The translations under genes were made by a program, and so were the position numbers. Positions 23,251 through 36,149 of a DNA stretch of 64,000 bases are shown piece by piece. The notes below the pieces were generated by a model that was given only the letters and a program-made list of their open reading frames with translations, searched no databases and had not been told where the DNA came from. Where the stretch lies: positions 4,955,786 through 5,019,785 of the forward strand of contig QCXZ01000041.1 in NCBI GenBank assembly GCA_025024175.1, given 5' to 3'. Position 1 is the first letter of the stretch. Each line of letters begins with the position of its first letter. The stretch comes from Rhyzopertha dominica (lineage: Eukaryota > Arthropoda > Insecta > Coleoptera > Bostrichidae).

Positions 23251-26222
23251 TGTCTATTTAATTTGCCTGTCCCATTACCAAGAACAGGGATACTAATCAA
23301 GAAAATTAGATATTAAGATCGATAAAAGAGATGGTAACTGTATAAAAAAAGGATATCTAGCCCCAGTTGATTATTTCACCAAACACGGTACAGGAATATT
23401 AATAAATTCGCACCCCAATGATTTCACTTATGCACAGTGTCCCTTATTTGCAGAACAAAAATAAAATTTGAAGCGATATACAAACATATAAGTTTTTCGA
23501 CCCGCAGCGCCCGATTCTAGTAAAAAAAAAACAAAATAAAGCAAACACGATGCTTACACGATGCTCCGTTACCACGTCTGGCCAATAGTATTACCGCAGG
23601 CGATTTAAGATTTAAAAAGTTACGTAACAAGGTTCAGGAGCGGCGTAGCGTGATCAGATTCACGAAAAACAATCTATATCTAACCTTAATAGAGATGCAA
23701 TATTTACAGTTACACAATACGATTCTTTCGTTGAAGGTAAGTAATCGAATTTTACTGTGAAGCAAATCAATTTATTGCCTTGATGAGGCCCACGGAATAA
23801 TCAGTTCGAACACCCTCTTTTTTTAGCAACTACGTCGAATATTCCCGAAGATGCTGTATTTCAAATCAGGTAACCACCCTGTCAGGATACCCCAAAAGAA
23901 GAAGTATGGATAAATCTGATTGGTAAAAGATATGAAAAGTTGACTAACTAAGTCATTAGTGTTTTCAAGACCATTTATATAACAAACTTATTGTTTTTTA
24001 CAGGTATCGATCATATTATTGCATCACCAAAAAGACTGACTAATGACTAATTATTACAACCCTTAATAAAAGGGCAAGCCGTAAGCAAAAAGTGTATTTC
24101 ACAAAGGATTTTTTGCTACCTTTAATTTTGGTAGTATAGGATGGTGCAATATGGGCTGTAAAAGATGTGAGACGTACATATCATTAAATAAACAACAACA
24201 TAAGCGCTAAGGTTTTCTCTAACTAATAGTTAAAGTCGTTTTATTGCGTTCTTGTTTTCTGCAGATACATACCTAACAATTATCGGGCATTTTTTGACAA
24301 AATTAATAGGGTAAATAAATTTTGCTTACGGGAGATAAAGTGCTTTTTCTGTTGAGGTATGAAGCTATAATTTTGGTGGTGTTAGATAGTGCAAGATCAG
24401 TATGAATGATCCCTGTGAAACGTTTTTTTTTCTCACATAGGCAGATGTTCTTTTGACATTGAAAACAAAAATGGCTTATAATTAGCTAACTCTAATTTTA
24501 GTGCTAAGTTAGCACAAACGAGCGATATAATCTATTAAGCTTTTGAGCATATAATAAATGCCCAGTAGTAGTTACTCGATTCAGGGCGGTTATTCGTTCA
24601 CACAACTTACAATAGGAAAACGTAATAGTGTCAGAAAACAATAATGATGCATTATAAATTTCGTATACCTCAGCAACCTATGCTAACAGCTAGAAGATCC
24701 AAAAGGTTTGAACACAATACGTGTTTACTTATTTTAACTAAATGCCGAATTGTAGATTAAAAATCAATGGTTACAGTATATATATGTGCAAACTTATTTT
24801 GAGGCTACCTGATTATATCATTAACTAAGTTTAATTTTTAATTTCTGACTGCCACGGGTGTGATGAAAGTTAAGCCCTCTAACTCTGATTCTGAGGTGTA
24901 GGGAAAAATTAATCTAAGGCTCCACATTAAGATTAATAATCCGAAAGTAAGATAATAAGTACAAAAACTATAAGATTGCATCAAAGTACTCACCTTTTGG
25001 TTCCTAGATCGCCCAGAAGTTAAGCCTGAAACGAAAAAAAAAGAATTTTCAAAGCTGATCTGAAAACGTAGTATTCTAAATGGGGTGTTACAAATTCGAT
25101 GCTTACCATTAGGATATTGAAAACGGGTGGCGACTTCGTTACGTCATTTATATACAAATATAAAAGATTAATAATATGCTTGGTTATCAACATACCTTTT
25201 GATGTTTTACTACTAGTACCTAGTCGTACAAATAGATAATTCACTAGTTCTAAAGAAGTGTAAAATGAGAGATCGTTATGCTGGTCTTGGCCTAGCATTA
25301 GCAACAACCAGTTTTGGTTATTTCTGTGATAGGTCGCCGACGCTTATGACGATGCCACGCGGGAGAAACAGAAACTTGGTTGTTTAGTTTCAGAACTATT
25401 TTTATTATTATCAAAGAACCAGTACATGCAGCTAGTACTGATAACTGAATGAGAACTAAAGAACTCATTAACAGATTTTGTTATTGTTATTAGAGAGGTA
25501 TCTAGAAATTGTGAATTAAACTGACTGTATTTCAAGGAACGTTTGCCATCTTTGTATACAGAATATGTGCAGTAAAAAAGCCAAATTCAAGCGCATTTAC
25601 GTTGGAATAGGTCAGTGTGGGATAAATATAAAAAACGCATAGCTTCATCACAAAATATGTTCGAAATGCAGTCTATTATTATCCTGACCTATCTCAACTT
25701 GATAGCACCTATAAACAGAGCCGCCAAAAATGGGCTTTTATGGTATTTTCATTACTTCACAGACACATATCAGTCTCTTGTCACTTAGAAATAACCATCG
25801 TGAAAAAAATTAAATCTGCCATTTATCCTTTTTTTCTCCTAGGTAAGTTTTTAGCAAAAATGGTGTATATTGGTGGCAAAATCAGGTCCTTAACTAGAGG
25901 AGATCCACTCTCAAATGCAAAATTACCCACTGTAAGAAATCACTTTGCTTTTAAATATTTAGACAAATGAATAAAGTATGCCCCTTCTGAAATTTTAGTT
26001 GCCCACTCCGAAATTAAATCTGACTACGTGGCTGGCTGAAATTCTCAATAACCATAAACTAGCTAAATCAGTTTACATTATTTCAATTCCTTTACTAAAC
26101 ATACAATAATATACACTTTATGCAATAAAAACTAACACAGTATCAAAACTAAACCATTCTATAACATTCTGTAGAAACATTTGATTGTAACAAGGGCACC
26201 AATATCAGCCTTCAAACCGATT
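23251..26222. other. Unassigned AT-rich DNA
   Basis: No gene, RNA or clear repeat is seen in about 3 kb. Short frames near 25020-25535 (minus) and 25740-25970 (plus) have no recognised domain and AT-rich composition like their surroundings. Confidence 0.5.
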
Positions 26223-26228
26223 TTTATT
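26223..26228 (-). terminator. Polyadenylation signal for peptide gene 2
   Basis: AATAAA on the minus strand lies about 70 bases past the stop codon of the secreted-peptide frame at 26296. Confidence 0.5.
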
Positions 26229-26295
26229 TACTACCACCACTCAGATCTACTACATATTTCCCCTAAACGCATTTTTCTTGTTTCCCCCGTTCCTT

Positions 26296-26616
26296 TCACC
26301 GGCCCCATATCAAGGGTGAGGGCCTGAACTTCCTCTTATACCTCCCGCTGTACCAATATCGACCACTGCGTTTCTCCCTATGCCATTTCGAACCCCCATC
26401 GCCGCCACTCGATTCAGATGGGTCTCGTTCAACCTTGGTGGCGTTTATGTAATTATTGACACTTGGGTGCGTTCGTTTGTCATTACTTTCTGTGTAGACG
26501 CGACGCTCAAAGGCGAGATCCGAACGCCGAGGGCCTCGCGAATTTGCTAACGCGAGAAGTGCTGACCAAGGGATGAGGGTGACGATAACCAATTTCTGCT
26601 GAAAATTAAACTTCAT
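26296..26616 (-). CDS. Small secreted peptide precursor 2 (KFRPS family)
   Basis: This 106-residue frame has GC-rich codons against an AT-rich background. Residues 1 to about 26 look like a signal peptide (hydrophobic stretch LVIVTLIPWSALLALA). A polar spacer with one NAT glycosylation sequon follows. The C-terminal third holds dibasic sites: EKR, then SGRYWYSGRY, then KR, then KFRPSPLIWGR at the stop. Cleavage at the KR pairs would release a Tyr/Trp-rich peptide and a terminal peptide; the final Gly-Arg is a standard amidation signal, giving a Trp-amide. The terminal block shares KFRPS, hydrophobic residues and Gly with the peptide at 16981-17214. A splice-acceptor-like GTAG precedes the ATG (AG at 26636-26637) and AATAAA follows. 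I do not recognise a named neuropeptide family. Being a prohormone is inference; a coding function looks likely. Confidence 0.7.
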   Translation of the reverse strand: MKFNFQQKLVIVTLIPWSALLALANSRGPRRSDLAFERRVYTESNDKRTHPSVNNYINATKVERDPSESSGGDGGSKWHREKRSGRYWYSGRYKRKFRPSPLIWGR

Positions 26617-26637
26617 ATTCTAAACGTCTTTATGCCT

Positions 26638-28053
26638 ACAATAAGTATGATTTTTGATGCCATAAATAGAGCGGAAATAAATAAAAAAAAATTTTCCTTG
26701 ATCGACTTAATCTGTACAAACTAACATTAATTGTTGAAAGAAAAACCTAAAAGGTATTTACTGGAGTGATATTTTAGGGAAACAAAATCCAACAGAACAA
26801 CATAAAATTAAAGAAATTCACTGGAGGGTTCGTGCACAAATGAAGCTAATACTGAAGCCTTAGTTTGTAAACGATTCCGCATAATAAGAGAAGATAAGGT
26901 ATCCGTTTACAATCTTTGCTAACTTCACCATATTTTATTTGAACCACAAAGTCTAGTACTGAAGCAATTTAGTGCGTTCCAATTACGTGATATTTAAAAT
27001 TAACTTTGTTCTAAACTTATAATAAGAAATACCATGTAATATTCCATTGCTAAGAAGCAATAGAGTTTAAAGGAAAAATTATTGATTATGAAAAAGCTCC
27101 AGTATATTAAAAATAGTTGTGTAATTTAAGTATTTTTTGTAACCGACTTCTTAAAAATTACAAATAGAATGCTATACAAGACTATGTTTAACCGATACCA
27201 AATTTACGTGTCAAATCTATTTGTAAAAACTGTCGCAAACAATTATCTAACGACACAACTTCATTAATTAGCAAAAATTGCACCAATAATACCACTTAGC
27301 CACAATTTGAATATAAGAACCTGTTACCGTACCATTTTTGTTTCACTCTATGTACGCTTGTTGAACTAACCCAAAAAGATGTTAAGTGTCAGTTATTATA
27401 CATAAAAGATCTTACGTAGGAATGTTAATTGCTTACGCGATTCGCTAGGCAAATCAGTTTGTCAATATTTATAATAACCTATGGCAAAATATGTTTACAA
27501 CATGTTTCAACTACAGACGTAGTAAGAATACGTGACCAGCAAACCAAAATGAGACAATTATTGCCAATCAGTGTAGGAGAAACTCGAATGTTATGAAGTT
27601 ACTCGAAGGGACAAATATTACGAAGCTTTTAATGTACTTACAGAATAAAGAAGAATCCCTCTTGAAACTTTAGATTTTTTTCATTTTTGACGGTAATGCA
27701 AATGTATAACTACAGGTTGAAAAGTAAAATCTATACATACATATAATTCGATTATGTTATCTGCCTATACTTCATTTTATTTAATTGTTAATAGAACAGG
27801 TGTTACATGAGTCCTAAAAAAGTCTTTAATATATACTATTACAAAACTTCACATATTTAACGTATATAAAATGCTAGCTGAGAGTAGCTTGATTCTAGTT
27901 AAACCATACGATATATATCTGGCCTACCAAACAAAACGACATAATATTTTAAAACAAGATTTAATTTATTAAACACAAAGATTTTTATACTTAGCAGAAT
28001 GTTCATAGCAATTCTAAACCCTTAAAAAACATTATTTATGTTTGTCTGCAAAC
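26638..28053. other. Unassigned AT-rich DNA
   Basis: I see nothing recognisable here. It is the region upstream of the minus-strand peptide gene and could hold its promoter and leader exon, but no definite element is visible. Confidence 0.5.
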
Positions 28054-28215
28054 CATTTCTGACTATAACGTCACTATTTGTAACAAATCTTTTAACTTTC
28101 AAATGTTTTTTGAGCTTTGGGAATAAACAGTAGTCTGACGGTGCTAAATCGGGAGAATAAGGCGGGCTACCAACCAGTTCAAATCCAATTCTATCACTTT
28201 TTGCAATGGGTAGGG
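28054..28215 (-). pseudogene. Mariner transposase C-terminal scrap
   Basis: The minus strand reads as the third catalytic block of a mariner transposase, GSPPYSPDLAPSDYCLF, followed by PKLKKHLK. Only about 50 residues are present, and the fragment abuts the truncated 3' end of the LINE that begins at about 28244. It is a different, more decayed mariner lineage from the element at 9575. Confidence 0.75.
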
Positions 28216-28243
28216 CGTCATTTTTATAATGAAATTTAAAGTA

Positions 28244-30250
28244 TTAAAGATTTTTTTTTAAATGCACAGGCACCTGGTTGTAAATAAATGCAACGTTATA
28301 GGAAAACGATCTGCGGAAAAACGTGTGCTTATACTTCGATATTGAAAGAGAATCCTTCCGTCTGACGTTAATATTATGAACGTCGGTTCTAAACGAAATT
28401 TTAAGGAACAAATAGGGCGGAGTTTTATATAAAATTATTTTATGATATAAACAGGCTGCATGTAACTTTCTCCTGCATTCCATATTCAACCATGGTACCA
28501 GCCCCAACTTATGACGAACAGAAGTAGACCGTCTGACACCGTATATTATCCGCAAGCAGAAGTTCTGAAGTATCTGAAACCTGCGACAATGAACAGAGTC
28601 CAAACAAGGACCATAGACCGTGTCCGCATAGTTAAAAAGTGACAGCACAAGAGCATCGCACCTTTTGCTTGGTTATTAGCAAGTTACGCAAGTGATAAAT
28701 TAGTCAAAGCATTGCAAAGACTTTGCGAACTAAATAGGAAACGTGTATATCAAAGCGCAGCCTGTAGTCCATTATTAGACCCAAGGTTTTAGCATGATCC
28801 ACCAGTTCCAAGCGTTGACCATTAATAAGAACATTGGGTTGCGCAGCCACTTCCTCGCGCTGAGTAGGTCTAGAGGGCTTGCCAAATAATATTAACATGG
28901 ACTTAGCGAGATTAATAATAAGTGAGTGTTGCTCAGATATTGCAGCAAAGCTATTCAGGTCTATATTGATGTAATTATTAACGTAGGCCACTTCACCCCT
29001 CGCCAATCTATACATAATCTGGGTATCATCAGCGTAACGATGATAATCCCCATATCTTATAAACGGCATCAACACTGACGTATACAAAGAGAAGAGCAGT
29101 GGCCCCAAAATTGATCCTTGCGGGACACCACAGCAGCTCTTGACACATCGTCACCGATTTTAACCGTACACGTGCGATTAGTGAAGTAGCTCCTGAACAT
29201 ACGAATTGCGCCCGTTCCCAACCCCTAGTGATGTAGTATCGCTAAAAGCAAGTCGTGGCTAATGGTGTGAAAAGCCCTGGAGAAATCTAGCAAAACCAAT
29301 AGACAAAAAGTAGCCTCATCCAAGGCCTTCAACACCCCATCGGTGACATTTAATAAAGCTGTCTCACCACTATAGTTTCTACGAAAACCCGACTGTGCAC
29401 GCGGTAGCAAGTTATACCGTTGTACATGACTAAGCAACTGCAACATCATAATTTTCTCTAACACTTTAGATAGCAAAGGTAAAATGCTTATAGGCCTCAA
29501 ATCTTTATACGTTACGGGAGTACCAGTCTTAGGGATCGGTGTCACAATTAGGACGCTTCCAAGAATCGGGAAATATTCCGCGACTGAGACAAACATTTAT
29601 AATATGTGTGAATATAGGCAAAAGTACTGTAACAAATTAAAGCATTACTTTTCACGGATTTAATAGCATCATAAACCGCCCTCTCGCTCACAAAAAAAAA
29701 TTCAAAACGCGATTGAATTGTTCTATCTTTCAAATATCTGCTCAAAGGCAACAGATCAGGTCGAAAGTTCTTAGTAGGAAGATCTAATAAAAAATTACAA
29801 TAATCATTTGCATTACTCAGATTTTCCGGTAATGAAAAACAGTCTCTGCAGATAAGCTTTTTTTCCAATTCGACGGTCTTGTTCACTAGGTTTCTCAAAA
29901 TACGCCGAGGGTCACGAGTGGTTCTGAAACGGCTCAAAGCCTTATCTCTCAGACTCATCATAAACCTCAAATTGTCAGTTTGCCACGGTGCTCTTTTTTT
30001 GTTAGATCTTTTGCTAACTATCGGTGCATGCCTATCAAAGACAGAGAGAAGGTGATAATTTAAAAAGGCATTTTTTCTTCAACATCTAGAAAATTGTAAA
30101 CTTGGTTCCATGCAATCTGAGCCAGGTCATTAAAAAATCATCAACATTAAATGTCTTGAAACAACGATACTGTATTAATTTTTCCACGTGGCTATGCAAA
30201 TCAGGTATATCAAGAGTACAAGCCACCGTATTAATGGTCTAAAATATTAG
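28244..30250 (-). pseudogene. Jockey/CR1-type LINE ORF2 remnant
   Basis: Read from 30250 down, the order is that of a non-LTR retrotransposon ORF2. A linker (FDRHAP, APWQTDNLRF near 30000) leads to the reverse transcriptase. That domain shows DLRPISILPLLSKVLEK (about 29500), QSGFRRNYS, LLDFSRAFHTISHD, a frame-shifted GPLLFSLY at 29100 and YADDTQI (about 29020), the catalytic box. The C-terminal region follows (28648-28244; RRFQILQNFCLRIIYGVRR). At least five frameshifts break it. No endonuclease domain is seen, so it is 5'-truncated, and the 3' end is cut off inside the last coding residues. It no longer encodes an active enzyme. Confidence 0.88.
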
Positions 30251-30432
30251 CAGAGATATTATGTCGTGTAGCCTACAACCTGTGGAAGTTGTTGAAGAAT
30301 ATGCAAAAGGCTATCATCCGATGAGACTTGTCATGCGCTTAATAAGCAAAATAAATAATTTTGTACGCTTTTTTAATATTTTAGGGTTTACAGTGATAAA
30401 ACCTCCCCCGAGTTCGGTCAAGCCCCCCCAAA

Positions 30433-30455
30433 CCCAAATCCTGGATCCGCCACTG
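30433..30455 (-). repeat. Orphan hAT-type terminus
   Basis: On the minus strand this reads CAGTGGCGGATCCAGGATTT followed by G-rich sequence, as at a hAT MITE end. No partner end was found within a few kb to the left, so it is probably a solo or deleted copy. Confidence 0.45.
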
Positions 30456-32424
30456 TCCACAATGGTTCAATCAACATGCGCCTGGCATCTAATAAATCTA
30501 ACAAATGCCTTGTTTCATGGAATCGTATCAAATCGGAATAGAGCTGGTGACACCAACTACTAACAGTAAATTATCCAGTAGCACGACGCGAAAATGAAAC
30601 TGCGACCATTTAATTATTTCATTATACGCATTAACCGTTATTAAATCCCTCCAGTAATAACGGTTCAAAGTTGAGCAAAGTGATAAAACTTAATCCCGCC
30701 GCAGTAAAGTTATAATGTTACACGGCGTTTACTCGAAAATTGTATGCCTAAACAGCCAATAAGGCGGGTTCGTAACTCATGCTATTATAATGGAACGCCG
30801 TGGGTGTTAAACAATAACTTAAAAAAGAGTCGGGTTACATACAAGAATTTCACCGCAGTATCATTTAAGGCGGTACAAAGGAAAACCGTGATTGCGCATC
30901 ATCAAAGGAGTCGTCAAGGTAAGGATTGCGAACGTAATATGCCCCTTTGTGGTTTGTAGCTTCAATTTTGCATTTCCTTAGACCCTTAGAGAAACGTGAA
31001 GGCGAGAAAATGGCAAATTGGGGATTTATTCCTCTTTCCTCGAAGATCATCTAAGCAAAGTTAGGCACTGAAATTTCCTCCATAATGCATCAAACCGCGT
31101 TATTAAAACATGCGAGAATCACTAATTCTAACTTTATATTCTCAAGTAATTTCTTGCAGCCGCAAACTGATTTAATTATGCGCGCCATTCTCAGCTTTCC
31201 AAATCAAATTTTTCCCTAGCCATCGTCACTGCCTTCGAAAGTCATTAAAGTGTGACTTTTACAGGAAATGTTTTTTACAACTTTTGTTAACAATTTTGGA
31301 AATCAAACTATATTTTGTTGTTGTTTACTAATAAGTAGTGAGAATGCTGTTAGTTGTAAAAAAAAGTATTTCTATTATATTTTTTAATTATTATTTAGGA
31401 CGTCAATATATTTGTTTATTTCTTATATATTTTCTATTTATTACTTTTTAGCAAAGGAACAGACTGCAATATCTATTGTGTTTTATCTCCAATATATTTC
31501 TTACAGTTCGTAACTAAAAATGAAAACCGCCGCGCGTCATCTAGCGGTGACTAGGAAGAGTCACGATCGGTTAGGTCAGTTACGATCAAGTCAACACTGA
31601 AGATGCTGCCAGCGAAACGTCTGAAGAAAGAAGAGATTTTGGACCACGGCAAAACAGCAGAAGAAAAGAACGTTATTTTTTATAGCTCAACGCATATCAG
31701 AGAATATCCACTATAGCAAAAATTTATCATGAACACTGGTATGAAATGGTGTATAATATGAATATTCGCTCGGTTTTTTAATAAAAGTACTCGTCCAAAT
31801 CAAGTTAACAAAGTATGTTAAAGTTATATTTTCGGAAAGATTGAAAACCATAGCATATTTTAAGTACATAAAATTTTACTAAAGAGGTATATATACAAAG
31901 TGAAGGTGTTTACAAATTTTTAGATACGTTAGACCAAAAAAAAGAGGAACCTGTTTGAAAGAACATATATGCGTTACTAGGTACCTAAACACCTTATGGT
32001 TTTGACAGCAAAAATTTTGCAGAGAGAAAAATATTATTATAAGCTTTTAATGGAAGAAGCTAAAGAAATTATACTTAATAACTTTAATAAGCACATGAAA
32101 AGTAGGAACGAGATGATTTTGAAGGCAATTTAATAATTTTGTTTTATCAAGTACTTCATGTATATCCAATACATCTAATAGGTCATTTTAATCGATAGGT
32201 TTAGACTACGGATAACTCCACTAATAAGAATAGCAGACAATCTATTCGATTTGTGGAAGAATACAAGTTTTTATATCGGATTGCCGATAAGTGGCACCAC
32301 ATGTTAAGAGTACGATTTTTAAATAAGTTAAGCACAATGTGATACACTTTCTTGTTTACTGAGTAAATGATAGGTTTTATTTTCATTTCCAGTAATAAGT
32401 AGTAAAACTACAAATACCACTTAT
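30456..32424. other. Unassigned DNA with a hammerhead-like motif
   Basis: No gene is recognised. Short frames at 30744-30959 and 30865-31050 lie opposite each other and look like chance. Around 31510-31640 GC rises and a hammerhead-like core occurs at 31597-31617. Confidence 0.45.
31597..31617 (+). ncRNA. Hammerhead-like core, compact
   Basis: CTGAAGA, one T, a very short GCTGCCAGC hairpin and GAAA follow one another. The arrangement is the same as at 11132 and 11775, including one extra base before the hairpin. Stem II is tiny and stem III is not evident. It may mark a decayed Penelope-type terminal repeat. Confidence 0.25.
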
Positions 32425-34688
32425 TGCAATAAAATTTATCTTTAATCTCGAACAGCAGGCGGCCCCTCACAAGTTACCGCAAATAACCGGATTACCATAA
32501 ATTTAGGTCCGGTTTTCGGAAGATGGTTAAGCAGGGTCGGATTATTTAAAGTTCACTATCGGTCAATCCAAAACTATCATTCAGTCTTAGTATTTCTGTG
32601 CGCGAGACAAGAGAAGCGAAAAATGTTCCGTCCTTGGGAAAAAGCTGCTCCAAGTACCGCTCAGAATGAAGTTGCTGACGCTGACATGGAAGTGCAAATT
32701 GAAGAAAACAAGAGGAGTCGTCGTTACCTTACCCAAGATGCCAAAGAAATCATAAAAAATGTATACAATTTTTTTTATAAAAAAAGAGCGCAGTGCTGTG
32801 TTAAAAGTGACAAGTGAAATGGTTGGTGTCCCCTACACGACTGTGAGAGATGTTATTGAAAATAAAGGCACTTCAAGAAAATTACGCAATTCGGAGAAAT
32901 TTCTAAATATATCAAAAGAGCTTGGGATAGAAATTAAATAAGTGATTTACCAAATGTGTAAGGAAAATAAAGTTCCAACTACGGCAAGTCTGAAATTACA
33001 GCTTTGGAATTAGGATATGACTTAAGTTATTGCGAAGAGTGGTTCAGAAAATACTTAAGGAGCATCGGTTTTAATTATAGTACATTAAACCAACGTTTGT
33101 CCATAATGGAATCAACCCGACTAAAAAGAATTGGATGGGATTATATAAACGAAATCAGAAGGTACCACCAAGAAAATCGTAATATCGTATAATTGGATGA
33201 AACGTGGTACGACACCCACGACTTGATAAAAAAAGGTCTGACAGATAGGACCCATAACTGCGTTCTACAAGCACCACCTTCGAGAGGAAAAAGAATTATA
33301 ATTCTTCATGCGGGACGAAGTGATGGATGGGTGGAAAATGGCTTATTACTGTCAGCGAAACAGATCCAAAATTGTTCTGCTGACTACCATTGCGACATGG
33401 ACTCTGCACTTTTTGAAACTTGGTTTCAGCAGCAGTTACTGCCAGAGCTACCACCAGGATCTGTTATAGTCTTGGATAACGGGAGTTATCATTCAAAATT
33501 AATGAACAAGGCGCCAACATCAGCTACAAAAAAAATAGAAATAATTGATTACATGAAAAAGAATAAAATTACAATTCCGGATGGAAAGGTTATCAAAAAA
33601 GGTCTGTTGACAATAATAAAAAATCTCAACATACCTAAACAATATCGAGTTGATGAACTAGCGAAAGGACATGGACATATAGTTATGCGTTTGCCACTGT
33701 ATTATTGCGTCCTAAACCCAATTGATGTAGTGTGGAGAACGCTTAAAAAAGGAATACGAAGAAACAATACATGTCCGCGTTTAAGTTCGGGAGTTGTAGA
33801 TTTAGTGAGTAGAGAGGTAAGTGATATAACGAAAGAACTGTGGAAAAGCTGTATTAAGCATGTTATTGAAATTGAAAATAGCTATGTATCCACAAATTTT
33901 CAAAATTTTATAATACGTGTTAATGATGATGCTAGCAGTGATTCAGAATTTGACAGAAGTGATGATGATAATAATTAATATATTTAAGTTATGTCGGTGT
34001 AAACTTGTTAGACTTTTTTGTAAAAGTATAATAGATGTATGGAATTATTTTTTTTCTATTTAGAGCTTTAGATAAAAAATATATATATTCTTATTATTTT
34101 CTTTTAAAATACTTGTCTTTTATTTACATATTTAGTTATGTTAAACGTTAACCGCATGTTTACAATGGTTAAAAGATTGTAAAAATATTAAAATGTATTG
34201 TTTATAATTTTCGGCTAACACAGCATTTAACATATTCACAGGATATAAATATTACAGGAATGTTAAAAATCAAAATAAAAATATTTAGGAATGCGAGATT
34301 TTTCTTTGCATATTAAAAAATGCTCAGATGTGCATGTTGTCTAGTTAGATTACAAATTTCATTATAACTAGATATACTTTGCTTGTGCAAAATAATGTTG
34401 CTACTCATCTAAAACTACGTACAATTCATTTTGAGACGTAAATAAAAACGAACGATGTAAAACCTCTTATTAACCGAATGATTAAAAACTACTGTATAAT
34501 AATATACACTACACAAACAAAAAAAGAGTTTTAAAACGGCTTAAAGCCGGCAATGGAAATTCGCAAAATCACAAAGAGAGGGATTGATTTATGAGGGGTC
34601 GCGTGCCGTTCCAACTGTGCCTGTAAATGAAAGGTAAATAGTATTGCAGGGTTGTAAAAATGGTAAGAGAGTTTCATTACTATACTAC
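32425..34688 (+). mobile_element. DD82E-type element, copy B
   Basis: The right end (TGCAGGGTTGTAA at about 34645 to TACTATACTACC at 34688) matches the outer end of copy C at 61099-61140 in the same plus-strand orientation, although copy C's transposase is reversed; this makes it the inverted-repeat partner of copy C's upstream end. The inner repeat is seen on both sides here (GCAGGCGGCCCCTC near 32457, GAGGGGTCGCGTGC near 34594). The outermost left repeat is missing, so the left end is truncated. The element carries one transposase pseudogene. Confidence 0.75.
32623..33978 (+). pseudogene. DD82E-type transposase, copy B
   Basis: It begins MFRPWEKAAPSTAQNEV, with a helix-turn-helix region (VGVPYTTVRDVIENKG). 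After a frame change near 32775, a TAA at 32939, a small deletion near 33005 and a TAA before the first catalytic block, the rest is open from 33193 to 33978. Catalytic blocks are LDETWY, VIVLDNGSYHS and LNPID. Exactly 82 residues separate the second Asp from the last acidic residue, and that residue is Asp here instead of the Glu of copy C. The tail is Asp/Ser-rich (DDASSDSEFD). DD82E transposases are a described branch of the IS630-Tc1-mariner superfamily (Sailor group, from memory). With four lesions the gene is dead. Confidence 0.85.
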
Positions 34689-36149
34689 CACGCATTTGTT
34701 TGCTTATATTAAATATTCCTGCGTCATGTCCTCCTATCGCATGATCGTTATATGTTTCACTCTGAATACGATAAAAAAAACTGTAAAAATCACATCCTTG
34801 TATATTAATTTTTCTAATTTGACTATATAAAATCTTAAAACACAGGTTTACTAGGTCTTTAATAAATCACCAAAAACAATCATATCTTGCTAATAACGCC
34901 CCCCAGAAGCCGTTGTTGTAATAATTCCCGTTTCACTACTTTCAAATACTGGTAAATTGGAATTAATTGCGATAGCTCTCACTGTATAGAGTGACAAAAG
35001 CCTATTTAGATAAAATTTCCTGCAAATAGCAAACCTGAGTGTTATTAACATTAACAGTCCAAACAGTTCACAAATATCATACTAAGACCAACTACTAAAT
35101 CTCAAGTTCTAGGTATCTCTCCCTGTCAAGTCGGCTTCATTAGAGTGTAGCAAACATTAATCATAAACCGAGTAATTTCCCTGTAGTTTGCTTGCCCAAA
35201 CTAACTAATATTATAGGTATGTACGCGTGTATGCACTCGTGCTTTTACCCTGCCACTCGGGTACCGGATTAGTGGTGTAGTTTGCCAAAGTTTCGATACA
35301 CCAGCAACCTCATCGTTTGTAACACATTTCTGGATGCATTGTAAAGGATTATACGTGTTAGCGGGAAATTAACTTTAAAGGGCACTGAGATACAGGGTCA
35401 GTGGTCACCAAAATGCTACATACAAGGCATCAGCAAGACGTTCTACCAGTTTTGGCCAAATAGAACTTTTAAAGTTAAAAAACAACAAGCTTATCGTATT
35501 TGTTTATTGGATTCTACAAAATTAGTTCTTCCGATGTTTCATAGTAAGCTTAGGAGACAAAGATTTAATACAAGATAGTACTGATATATAATACTATGTA
35601 CAAATATGCTATAAAAAAATAAATCAAGGCAAGGTGGAAAGTTTTACCAAACGGCGTTTATCTCTGAATCTAAGCACTTTGTCTAAAAATTAAGCGATCA
35701 AAAAACTGACAATTAAGTTCTATATTAGAAAAAAATCCGCTGGTCTCATGGGCGTACGTCAAAAAAAAGTTAGGGGGGTTACAAAGTTACAAACCCCCCC
35801 GATATTCATTTGTTTTTATAGTAATGTTAACAATAATTTAGGGGTACACTTAGGCGTAAATACTTCAAACTAATAACAAATTTCAGCTTGCTACCTCCAA
35901 AACTGTGGATTATATCGTAAAAAACGATTTTTAAATATCAACTTTGACACCCTGTATTTTTTAAATGAAGCGTTTTTCAGAAATTTAGCAATAACAAAAT
36001 CGTCATATTTTGGGTTCAAACATCTAGGGTTAAATTTGCAACACCCTGTATAGTACGGGTAGTTGACTCAATTTATGTGTAAAAATTCTCAAATCATGGT
36101 AGTTTGATGCAATGGAACGCGTCACTGTATGGGATTAATGTATGCGTTT
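34689..36149. other. Unassigned DNA with repeat fragments
   Basis: No gene is seen. At 35747-35758 CATGGGCGTACG followed by G-rich sequence resembles the end of the hAT family at 17381 and 21872, but no matching right end was found. Two CACCCTGTAT motifs at about 35946 and 36046 belong to the repeat also seen near 4940. Confidence 0.45.
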
